NCBI RefSeq assembly: GCF_000151315.2
Contig: NW_011887300.1
Location: forward strand, 685,310 to 749,309
Direction of reading: 5' to 3'
DNA length: 64,000 nt
DNA from: Capsaspora owczarzaki ATCC 30864
Taxonomy: Eukaryota; Opisthokonta; Filasterea
Part shown: in pieces, positions 51,304 through 61,646 of the stretch
Layout of the letters: every line of letters starts with the position of its first letter
Numbering within the stretch: position 1 is the first letter of the stretch
Translations under genes and position numbers: made by a program
The notes under the pieces: generated by a model
Seen by the model: the letters and a program-made list of their open reading frames with translations, nothing else
Told to the model about the DNA's origin: nothing
Databases searched by the model: none

Positions 51304-53324
51304 CTAAAAATCAACATTGTCAACAAAGGCAGGGCGCCACAGGAGCGCACTGCGGGTGGTGACGGCCGACGACGCGTCAGGACGCACGGCGCTGCTGCGG
51401 AGAGCTTTGATGGCGGCGCTGGAAACAAGCAGAGGCTCAAAAAGCAAGGCGGCAGAGGCACGCAAATGAAGATCAACCAGGGCAACCTGAGCCACCTGGC
51501 GCGTGGCTGGCTGGTACAGCGCGTACGTGACAATGTGGAGCATTTCGAGCAAGATGTAGTGGTCGAGATCGATACGAGCAATCACTGCTGGTGTTGCGCG
51601 TCCAGCCGATGCTTCCGCTAGCCGAGCGTTGAACGCGCTGCCAAGTTGCGACAACTGCACCATCTGTGGCAATTGGCTTTCTTGCCCGGCCCCGATCGAC
51701 GAAAGAAGCTCCTGCCGCTCCGACGCAGAAATTTGGTAGCCGTCAAAGCACGCACTGAGGGAGGGAAGGAATGTGAGCAGCAGTGGCGGCGGTGCAGCAA
51801 CCAACCACGCAAGTGTGCAGTCGCCAAGAAAAAGGAGCATACCGGCAAATCAGCTGGCACATTTCTAGGACAGAGCTGGCCGGGAGAATTCCAATGTGCG
51901 CGTGGTACCGACTCAATAGGAGAGACAAAACGGGCGTATATACTGCCTGCGTTATGCTGGAAACCGACTGCAGTGGCTTGCGCACCGTTTGTGGCTTGGT
52001 GGAGTGCTCGTGCTGGTAAAGCGCCGACTCGGTCAGCTTTTGCGTGGATCCAGGCGCCGGCTGTGTCGGAAAGCGGTCGTGGTTGAGCATGCATATTGCG
52101 GAGAGATTGGATTCAAGATTCAAGACAATCGTCAGAGTGTTGTTTCTTACGTCGTGGTACACGGAGGGCCGCGAGAGTGACGGAAGGGTGAAGGTTTGGG
52201 TGATGGGTTCGCCGTCGTAGTCGGCGATTTCAGTGTTATAGATGGCAACCAGGCATGCCTCGAATGCATGAATTGACTGGCCACAACCCAAAACAGAGCA
52301 CAAAACAGAGCACAAAACAGAACAGTTGGCCAAAACTTTGATTCCTTCAAAACCAAAAACAAAAACCGTCTCCAACCGTCTCCAAGACAGGTCACCAGAG
52401 CTCTCCATACCTTCGAATCACCGCTGGAGGACAAGGATAGGTACGCCCAAAGCAACGCAGGCAGGAATTGCAGAATCAAGCGCGTCGACTCGCGCTCGCG
52501 ACGCTTGTACAACTCGTAAATCAGCTTGCAGATGCTGATGTTGACCTGCAACGCAGCCAAAAACGCGACCAAAAAGCACAATGAGTTTACTCAGAGTTAA
52601 ACTCGGAAACTTTCCCCCCCCCCCACGAGCTTGGCGTTAAATCTGAGAAATCAAAGCACAAACCTCGTTCCGAGCGTCTGCGAGCAGAACGGACATTCGC
52701 GGCAGAACGAGCGCGTCCTTGCGAACCAGGGCGACGAGTTCCCGCAGTGACTCGATGGACGACGCCGTGATGCGCTCAATGAGCTGCGACGCGGCGCGCT
52801 CCACTGCGTCCGAGGCAGAGGTCGGGTGGACCATTGTGGCGAGCAGCTGGAGCCACTCGCGGGCGTCCGTCACTGCTGCAGCCGCCGCGGCCGCCGAGGA
52901 CGACGACGATGCTGTCGATGCAGCAGCAGCAGCGGCGGCAGTAGTAGCAGGAGCGGTAGCAGGAGCAGTTGAAGCAGTAGCAGGAGCAGTTGGAGCGGTT
53001 GGGACTTCTGGCACTACTACTGCTGCTACTACAGGAGCATCAGCACCAGCACCAGCAGCACCAGCAGTAGTAGTAGTTGTAGTCAGTGGTCGTCGCAGTG
53101 GCAGTGGCAGTGGCAGTCGTCGGGATTGCTGGCTCGCTGTGAGGATTGCGTTCGGCTTGCTCTTCCACTGACTGTGGCTGCTGCTGCTGCTGCTGCTGAT
53201 CCGTCGTCGCAGGCTGAGCAGCGTTGTCACGATCGTCATTGTCATTGTCATTGTCGTCGCGGGGGTCGAGATTGACCGCCTGCATCTCAATGGTGTGCGG
53301 CTCGGGATCCTTGTCCTTGCCCAT
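51304..53324 (-). CDS. HYCC1: Hyccin (FAM126) homologue, PI4KA complex component
   Basis: Supported exons on the minus strand: from ATG 53324 to 52664, then 52411-52545, 51843-52276 and 51304-51754, phases closing across all but the first. Hyccin binds TTC7 and helps recruit PI4-kinase IIIalpha to the plasma membrane to make PI4P. Matching segments: LILQFLPALLWAYLSLSSSG, then FEACLVAIYNTEIADYDGEP and FTLPSLSRPSVYHD, LTESALYQHE, and near the end LHLRASAALLFEPLLVSSAA. The N-terminus (MGKDKDPEPHTIEMQAVNLD, then Gln, Thr and Ala repeats) is an extension absent from animal hyccin. Between ATG 53324 and the first conserved residues (about 52865, DAREWLQLLATM) the frame is one base out, so either a short intron or an indel is hidden in the repeats. 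The C-terminal low-complexity tail of the human protein is missing. Confidence 0.85.
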
Positions 53325-53819
53325 GGAGAAGATTCAAGAAGACTGAGAACGAATGTGGAAGAATGGAAAAATCTGAGATGTGTTGCAAACGTAAAAACAA
53401 GTGTAGATTGTACTATGTTGAAATTGATAAAGAGAGCAGAGCAGAGCAGAGTGGAACAGAGCTTGCTCTCTCTCTTACTCTCTCTATCAGCTCCGAGCCC
53501 CCGTTTCAAGGTGCAACAGGAGCACATTGACAAGAAATGAGATGACAAGGCTGTAATGCATCTCTGTGTTGATCCACCATTGCCCAAACTTGGTCTTTCG
53601 TTGCGCTCTGAGCACGCCTTTTCTGGCTTCTTCATTTTCCCCCTCTCGCTCTCTCTCTATCTCTATGTTCCCTCTTCCCTGTTCCCTCTTCTTGCCCCAA
53701 AGACCATGTCGTTCATGTTTTCATTCTTTCATTTTACATTCGACCACATTTAGAAAGCCTTTCCCTCCATTCATTCATTCATTCTTTTTTTTTTTCTGAT
53801 TTTTTTTTCTTTCTTTACA
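53325..53819. promoter_or_regulatory. Upstream region between hyccin and the PTB-like gene
   Basis: A 495-bp divergent spacer. It includes short direct repeats (agagcagagcagag near 53430) and a pyrimidine-rich stretch up to the second start codon. No defined promoter motif is seen. Confidence 0.35.
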
Positions 53820-54099
53820 ATGTCAACGCTCAGCCAGGATGCGAACATCTCGTCAGTTTCCCCACACCCCCTCTTCTCTGTCTCTCTGTCTCTCCCTCCC
53901 TCTTCTGCTTCCCTCTCTCTCCCTCCCTCTCTCTCTCCCCCTTTTCCCCCTTCCCCTTTTCCCCCCTTCCATCATGTCCTCACTGATGAACTCAACCGTT
54001 GCTTTTAAAAGCCGATTCCTCGTGTCGATTTTTTTTTTATTTTATTGTATTTTTCTGATTTTATTTGCTTTGCTGTTTCTTACTATAGGCTTTTGTCGT

Positions 54100-54133
<34 letters not shown>

Positions 54134-55243
54134 TTGTCTAACATGCACCCAGATTGTCGAACGAAGTGCTCACGTTCACGGTCAAGGTAAACGAAAAGAA
54201 GCCCGAAAACCTCTTCGCTTTGCTAGGCAACCGTCGTCGTCCTCCATTCGCGGTCACGAGCCCCACGGTCGTCGTCGCGCTCTCCTGCTGCTCCCTCAGC
54301 GGCCGTCACTCTCGCTGCGGGGCGCGTGTCCAACATGACACACAGACGCTTGAAGCGGCGCAGTCGGAGGCATTTTCCCCCGTCGCTTCGTGAGGCAGAG
54401 CGGGGCGAGCACAGCCAAAACCGCCACACGAGCCAACCCCAGTGCTCCTTCCTCTGATCTCTGACTCAGAAACGTCTTATGAGATGTCTGGGGCGTGGAG
54501 AGTAGAGGGGGGAAGATTGGAATGACTTTGTTGTCCTATTGTTGCGAGCTCAATAATCACTCAACGAGATGCTGGGAAATGGCTGCAGTTGGTAGAAACG
54601 TCCGCCATTCACGACTGGAAGAATGCCGAGCACCTCAATGCCGCAATCCAGCGAGCATCTTCCAATGTAAGAAAGTCATAATAACAACAACAAATAATGT
54701 CGAGTGTTTGCAGTTGCGTTGCATGAGAATGGAAGCGCGGGAAGCAAAAACAGAAGGCATTTTTCTTACTTTTTGTCGCTATCTTTTTCCTGCAACAGAA
54801 AACCTACAACAAGGCCAAATGCACGCTCACAGTGTCAATGAATGCAGTCAGGCTCACAACTGCGGACGGCACCGTGCTTCTGGATACAAAACTCGCAAAC
54901 ATCATGGCGACCACCATCAACAAGATTGACATGAAGAGCAAGCTGATTTCCCTGACTGTATTGCACACCGAGCCCGGCAGCCAACCTTTCGTTGCTTGGA
55001 CACTGAAGCGCAGCGGAGCACCCGTAAGAGCCAGTCTGTCTTGCAGGGGTTTGATTGTTCTTGGTTTTCGTTTGCTTCTCAGAGTGCTTACTTTTTTTTT
55101 TTTTTTTTTTCGGCCTTCTCAACTCGAATGGTGATTGGTAGGCCTTCACCATGCACAAATCCATTGTCACCGTCTTCCATGCCGCGTTTGCTCGCATCCA
55201 AGACAACGCTTCCGGCAATCACGAAGTGGAGACGGGCGCATGA
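53820..55243 (+). CDS. Small PTB/PID-like domain protein, 156 residues
   Basis: Exons 53820-53851, 54153-54186, 54589-54666, 54799-55023 and 55142-55243 close in phase with a stop at 55241-55243. After MSTLSQDANISLSNEVLTFT the sequence runs AEHLNAAIQRASSNKTYNKA, CTLTVSMNAVRLTTADGTVL, INKIDMKSKLISLTVLHTEP and SIVTVFHAAFARIQDNASGN. The order of amphipathic helix, beta strands with V-x-L-x-V-S-x-x-x-V-x-L, and a final helix ending H-A-A-F-A fits a phosphotyrosine-binding (PTB/PID) domain, with almost nothing else in the protein. Such single-domain proteins (ICAP1-, PID1-like) bind NPxY tails of membrane receptors. The assignment rests on pattern similarity only; a PH-superfamily fold of another kind is the main alternative. 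Intron 1 holds CT-rich DNA and a (TTGC) repeat near 54101-54131. Confidence 0.6.
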
Positions 55244-55469
55244 TTGCAATTTGTGTTCGAGTTCTATTTTTCGTTGTTCGAGTTTTCGTTAGTGTGTCGT
55301 TCGAGTGCAACTCGATGCGTTTGTGACAGGGTGCACAACCATCGGCTTGTCTTTGCATCGCGTTTATCCCATAGTGTTTTTTTAATCGGCTAGTCATAAC
55401 ATTTTCCACTTGGCATTTACATCATTCAATTTTTATGACAGCGAGTGGCCGCAGCTGTGCATCATCAGC

Positions 55470-56849
55470 TCATGTCATGTGGTCCAAGCTTGTCTTGGCC
55501 TTTTCCATCTCGTGCAAGAAAGTGTAGAATTGCGGCAGTGTGAGTTCTGAGAAGGGGGAAAAAAAAAAAAGAAAAAAAAGTTGGGGAAAACAAATCAAAA
55601 ATAGTGGTTAGCAAAACCACAAGCACGAAATTCGTCAAAGCATCACCGTGCCACAAAAGCGACTCACCAATGAAAGTGTCTTCCGGGCCGTTGCCACGAT
55701 TCAACACAAGCTTGAGCTGCAAGAACGTCGAGCCGATCGATCGGATTTCGCTGCTTCCTGCAGTGACTGTGGCGCACGAGAGGAGCAAGCGTTTCAACAA
55801 AGGAGGTGGTGTAGAAGGTTAGACATTGCACAACAGTGAAGGACGTGGCCTTGTTCTTTCCGCGCAAAAAAAGACACTTACTGCCAAATCGCCATTCCAT
55901 GTCAATCAGTTGGTTGACCATCAGCGTTTGGCCGACCATCGTCTTTGTCACAGCCACCGAGTTGTTCTTCCATTGCGTGGCAACGAATCGTGCCTTGGGT
56001 TCCTCGAGACCTGCACATAAACGAAAACAAATCAAAAGTACAAGAGATGTCAGACAAAGTGCTGGTGAACGTTCGCCCCCCCCCCTCCTCCCACCTCCCC
56101 CATCCCAATCTCAACGCACCGAGCTGGTTTAGATCTTCCTTGACATGGATGGGAGTGAGCGACAGTCGCGTGGCAGCCTTGAGGAAGAGCAGCAGACTGC
56201 GCACAATGTCGCGCAGGACTTGGACGTCGGTGCCGTGCGTTGTGGCAAACTCTTGCAGCTGATCGAGCAGCAGTCCCGACTGTAACGAACAAAATGTCAT
56301 GTTTTGAGTTTGCATGAGTTTCGACCGTTTCAGTCAATCGTTGCTTGGATTGGGTTGAGATTTGGCAGCTCCCTCGAGTTCTGCTCGCATCACGAGCGCG
56401 CGTTTCAAACCGGGTTTTGCTCAGATTCAAGAGAGCTATTTCCAAGATCTCAGAGTGTCTGCTGGAGAGGGGATGAGGGATGAGGTATCTAAATGACCAT
56501 CCGTCCATCCATCAAAACCTAGTCCAAGTCGTCCAAGTCGCTGCGACGCCGCCTTCATCCTCCCATCTATCAATCCATCTCGCTCTCTCTCGCTCCTTCT
56601 AAAGCTATCTCGAATGGGGCGATGGCTCGGCGTCCGCGCGTTTCGTTCGTCTCATCCTCCGTCATGTGAGGACTTCTCAAGCATCATCATCACGATCCGA
56701 GTCCAGCGTCAACTTGCCTGCGGCTGGCTCAGGAAGCCAAACACAATCGTAACGAGCTGTGCAAAGGGCTCCTTCTCAAGCGCAGCGAGCGCAGTGAAAT
56801 GAGCGCGCAGCTGCGGATCCGGGGCGTCTTTCGTGTAATGCAACGCCAT
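55470..56849 (-). CDS. COMMD7: COMM domain-containing protein 7
   Basis: Five exons close in phase: 56718-56849, 56120-56279, 55882-56010, 55668-55766, 55470-55546, giving 198 residues, against 200 in human COMMD7. It aligns along its whole length: LQEFATTHGTDVQVLRDIVR in the helical N-domain, and VGQTLMVNQLIDMEWRFG, GSTFLQLKLVLNRGNG and LTLPQFYTFLHEMEKAKTSL in the COMM domain. COMMD proteins form the Commander complex with CCDC22/CCDC93 and act in endosomal recycling; COMMD7 has also been tied to NF-kB control in animals. Intron 1 has a GC donor (CAG|GCAAGT): the alternative GT four bases on would break the frame. The gene is head-to-head with UTP13 (271 bp between start codons). Confidence 0.94.
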
Positions 56850-57120
56850 TGAAAAAGCAGAAGCAGAGAAGAAAAGGCAGAGAAAAGACTGAGCAGCAGT
56901 ATCGGGATTTGTTTCGCTTGGAATGAAACTGAAAACCAGATACGAAGACTAACTAAACATCGCTCAACCGAGTACCCCCCTCTTTTGCCCCCTTTCTTCC
57001 CCTCTGCACCCCCTTCATTTGCATCACCAACTCTTCCATCTCACCACTCATTCAAAAAATGACCTTCGATGTCCTCCCATCATCCACAAAACCGGTCGTT
57101 CAGTCTTCATTCATTCTTCC
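56850..57120. promoter_or_regulatory. Divergent promoter region COMMD7/UTP13
   Basis: The 271 bp between the two start codons is rich in C and T on the UTP13 side. Both genes' core promoters must fit here. No TATA element was recognised. Confidence 0.4.
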
Positions 57121-58022
57121 ATGAGCAAGTCGATCAAGCTGCCGTCTGGCGAGCATGTTGCGCTCAAGACGAGGTACCAGGCCCATTTCAACAAAAAACA
57201 CGCCTATATTGCTTATTGCTTATTGATGATTGATGGTTGATGGTTGAGATTGAGTGGAGTGCAGTGAATGGAGAAGTGAGCAATCCGCTCTGCAATCCCA
57301 CTTCTCCCCTCATCAGCACTTCGTCCGTTGACCTCCCCTCCCCCTCCCGTCGCTTTTTTCCTTCTACTTTGTGTGCTGTCGTTCTCTGTCTTCACGTCAC
57401 TATTGTTGATGGCTTTTCCCCCCTTCACAATGCTGACCTTGAGCGAGACTGGAAGCGCATGGTAGCCTCTCCACATGGTCCCGTTCCCCCCTTCCCTCCC
57501 TTTGCTTCAGTACATCCAATCTCCAACCCCCCCCCCATCACCACCAAAACCCCAAATCCCACTCCCACTCACTCACGCCACCACAAAACTCAGCTCAAGG
57601 CCTCAGAGCAGGAACCACCCACGCGCCAGAGTCACACAGGGATCCAACTCACTGATCCACCATTGATCCACCATTGATTCCCGTCCCCCATTGAGCCCCT
57701 GTTTGACTGAAGCATGTCAATAACACTAATCCCCCTTTTCTTGTTTTGTTTTGCTTGGACGCCAGCTTCAAGGAGGCCGGAAAGCTCGAGGCGCTCTTCA
57801 CTGGCGGCAAAGTGATTGTCTCCAACGTCGCGACCGTCTCGCCCAGGGACGCACAGGCTGCGGAAAGTGTCACATCGGATTCGGATATGGACACCTCAGA
57901 CGTTGAGAACGGCGATGCCACAGCGCCATCCGTGCACATGTTTACGACCTGCGTCGACATGGTCAAAGTCACTTCGCTCGCCACCGGCCGCACTGTTGCC
58001 ACTCTCGAAGGCGTAAGGGACA

Positions 58023-58090
<68 letters not shown>

Positions 58091-61000
58091 GTGTGAATGC
58101 CGTCCGAAATGATGACAATGATGATGGTGGATAAGGCTTTGGGCGTTTGTCAAAAAAGTACCGCAACTCTCAAAACTCACGCTGCTCAACACAACACACA
58201 GGACACGGAACCCATCACATGCATGGCGCTGTCACCAGATGGCGTGTACCTCGTCACAGCCAGTCGGAGCCAGCAGGTTCGCCAATGGGACTGGGCGGCA
58301 ACCACAGTGAAGCGCACCTGGAAGGCCACCGACGGCCCCGTGCTCGGCATGGCGTTCGATCCGACCTCGACGTTGCTGGCCATGGGCTCGAGCGACGGCA
58401 TCGTCAAGGTGTTTGACATTGAGCAAGGCTATCTCACACACAGCTTCCGTGGCGCGCAAGGAATCGTGTCTGCCCTCGCATTCCATCCCGATGCAAAGCG
58501 CATGCAGCTGTTCTGCTCGGGCTCGGACACCAAGATTCGCGTTTGGGACCTGAACACGCGCAAGGGATTTGTTCTCGAAGGCCACAACAGCCACGTCAGC
58601 GCACTCGTCGTCTCTCCCGACGGCGATCGCCTGCTTTCCGCCGGTCGCGACAAGATTGTCGCCATGTGGGACTTGAAATCGCGAACGCTCGCCCGTACCA
58701 TCACCACGTTCGAGTCCCTTGAGGCAATCATGCTTGTGCAACGGCGAGCGATTGCCGAGCCCGAGAGTCAACGATCGCGGTCGCGTCCTCAGCAACAGCA
58801 GCCTTCGACAACCGCCGGGCCCGTTTTTGTGACTGCCGGCGCAGATGGTGTCGTGCGAATGTGGGACTTGAGCACCGGCAAGCCTGTTCACTCGCGCAAG
58901 CTCGATGGACCCAAGCGCGAGATTGTCGACGCGTTCGCAAGCCCCGCCACCTCGTCCATCTTTGTCGTCACCGACGACCAAAACATCTTCCAACTTGACG
59001 ACACCACTCTTGAAGTCAAAAAGCAGATTGTGGGACAGAACGACGAGATTATCGATCTGCGTTTTATCGGTGATGACGACTCGCACGTCGTCATGGCCAC
59101 AAACAGCGAACAGCTCCGCACGTTTGACTTGGCGACTTTTGGTGCTCGCTTGCTCTACGGCCACACGGACATCGTCTTGTGCTTGGATGTTAGCAATGAC
59201 GGTTTGCTGCTTGTCAGCGCCGGCAAGGACAATACTGTTCGCGCTTGGCAATCTGAAGATCGACTAAAGTATGTTCAGGGAGTCTAACTTTCGATTGACT
59301 CGCTCATTTACTGGGAGGAGGGGGTTTGCCATTGTTACTCACGTTCGCTTTCCTGGGGTTTCGTTTCGTAGCTTTGACTGTATCGGCGTTGGTATTGGCC
59401 ATACGGAAGCTATTGGAAGCGTGGCGTTGTCAAGAAAGACGCGCAATTTTGCAGTTACTGGCAGCCAAGATCGCACCATCAAGTTGTGGGATTTGCTTGG
59501 TGCCATCCACAACGGCTCTGAAACCTCGCGCATGCAAGCGCGAATGACACAAAAGGCTCACGACAAGGACATTAACACGATTGCCATTTCCCCCAACGAT
59601 AAGCTGATTGCGACGGGCTCGCAAGATAAGACTGCCAAGGTAAAGAAAGCTCGTTGACGATTGTCTCTTTTGTGTTTTCCGAGCGTGCACAAACAAGGCA
59701 TTGACTTTTTTTTTGAATGTGTTGGCTGTGCCGTTGTTTCCTCGTTTCTCCGCACAGCTATGGAGCTCGGAGGATTTGTCGTTGGTAGGCGTGCTGCGTG
59801 GTCACCGTCGTGGCATTTGGAGTGTTCAGTTCTCGCCAGTGGATCAGTGCATTGCTACGTCTTCTGGCGATAAGACCATCAAGCTTTGGGCCCTGTCTGA
59901 CCTGTCCTGTCTCAAGGTAGGAGATTTGGAAGCGCCTTTCTGTTTTTTTCTTCTTCTTCTTTTGTTTGTATTGCATTTGGGACTCGACGCTGACCTTGCA
60001 ATCGCCTTCGACAGACCTTTGAGGGACACAGCAACTCGGTGCTCAAGATTGCCTTTATTACTCGCGGGTTGCAGCTTGTCTCCTGCGGTTCTGACGGCCT
60101 TGTCAAGCTGTGGACCATCCGCACAAACGAGTGCGTGGCCACGATGGATGGCCACGAAGAAAAAGTGTGGGCCTTGGCTGTGAGCAGCGACGAGGAGCGC
60201 ATCGTCTCTGGCGGTGCAGATGGTGTGATGAATGTCTGGCAAGACCACACCCAGCTCGAGTCTGAAGAGCAACACAAAGTGCAAGAGCTTCGCCTTGAGC
60301 AGTACGTTTTATGTGTAGAGCGTGTTGGGTGTTGTCCGCGCGTGTGATGTGCTGTACCCATTGACTCATCGATCTCTTGGCTGTCGATTCGGCTAGAGAA
60401 CAAGAACTCTCCAACTTGTTGCGACAACGCCATTACGCACATGCCGTCAACTTGGCGCTTACGTTGGAGCAGCCCTTCCGATTACTGGGCATCATGCAGT
60501 CTTTGATTGATGAGACGGAGGGTGGCCTGGGCGAGATTGCCACCGTCTTGTCCAACTTGACCGACGACAAGCGCCAGCAGCTGCTCCTCTACATTCGAGA
60601 GTGGAACACCAACTCGCGACACGCTCGCGTCGGCCAGGTTGTTCTCTCGGTTGTTTTCCGGACAATCTCGCCGCAAGAGCTTCGACGACTGCCCAAGATC
60701 AAGGACATTATCGAATCGCTGCTTCCATACACGGAGCGCCACTTCCAGCGCATGAACCGCCTGGTGCAGCAGTCTCATTTCGTGGACTACACTTGGAACA
60801 CGATGCGCATGGCCTCGGCCAGTGCCATGCAAGGCGGTGACGGAGCCGCCATGAATGGCCGCGCGTCGTTGCCACCCATGCTCTCGTTCGACGATCTTGT
60901 CAACCACACACAGCACGCGCCTATGGCGATGGACGATGGTGGCGATGACGGCGACAATGATGAGGATGACGAGCTGACTGCTGATCCCGCAACTCTGCGC

Positions 61001-61426
61001 GGCGGACTGGACAGCGATGACGACGAAGCCGAAGACGACGACGGCGACGACAACCAGGACGACGACGACGACGACAAAGAGGATGGAGATCACGCTGGTG
61101 TTGATGAGAATCTCGTCGCTTCAGAGCAGAAGAACAGCACCGCGACCGCGACCAGTCAAGCCAAGCCCAAGAAACCAGCAGACGATGAAGACGCCGAGGA
61201 CGACGATGAAGATGAAGACGAGGACGAGGACGAGGACGAGGGGAAAACCACAGGCCGAACTTCCCGTCGTGGCAAGGGTCAGTTCAAACGCGGTGAGCGC
61301 CCGGAGGCAGTGAAGGCACAATCGCGCCAAGCCACAAAGCAGACCAAATCAAAGGCCAAGCCTGCTACGCCTGCGCGAGGCAGTGGCACACCAAGTGCCA
61401 AGACTACGCGGGCTCGTCGCGCATAA
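57121..61426 (+). CDS. TBL3: U3 snoRNP protein UTP13/TBL3, WD40 repeats plus acidic tail
   Basis: Seven exons close in phase: 57121-57173, 57766-58012, 58202-59268, 59372-59639, 59758-59916, 60015-60301, 60397-61426, giving 1036 residues. UTP13 is part of the UTP-B module of the nucleolar small-subunit processome that processes 18S pre-rRNA. WD40 repeats fill two propellers with typical ends (KIRVWDLNTRKG, DKIVAMWDLKSRT, DRTIKLWDLLG, DKTIKLWALSDL, DGLVKLWTIRTNE). The C-terminal Utp13 helical domain follows (LSNLLRQRHYAHAVNLALTL, PQELRRLPKIKDIIESLLPY, QRMNRLVQQSHFVDYTWNTM). A tail of about 190 residues, first strongly Asp/Glu-rich and then Lys/Arg-rich (TSRRGKGQFKRGERPEAVKA), is longer than in animals (human 808) and resembles nucleolar retention tails. 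Intron 2 contains a 61-bp AG repeat. Confidence 0.95.
58029..58089 (+). repeat. (AG)n microsatellite in UTP13 intron 2
   Basis: An uninterrupted AG dinucleotide run of 61 bases begins 16 bases after the donor site. Confidence 0.95.
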
Positions 61427-61646
61427 TGTCGTTTTCTGTTGACCTGTGTTGGTTCATGTGCTGTACTAATATTACACTTTTTTCTTCTCTATTTTGTTTC
61501 CAACTTGCCATCTGCTTCCCTTCCTTGTTGCATGCCGGAAAACACACGCAGACCAATATCAATCAATTTTAATGTACCAAAATCTTTTGTTTTTCAAGCA
61601 ATAAAAAAGCGCAAAGAATGAGCAAATGCGCATGTTAGAAGCAAAC

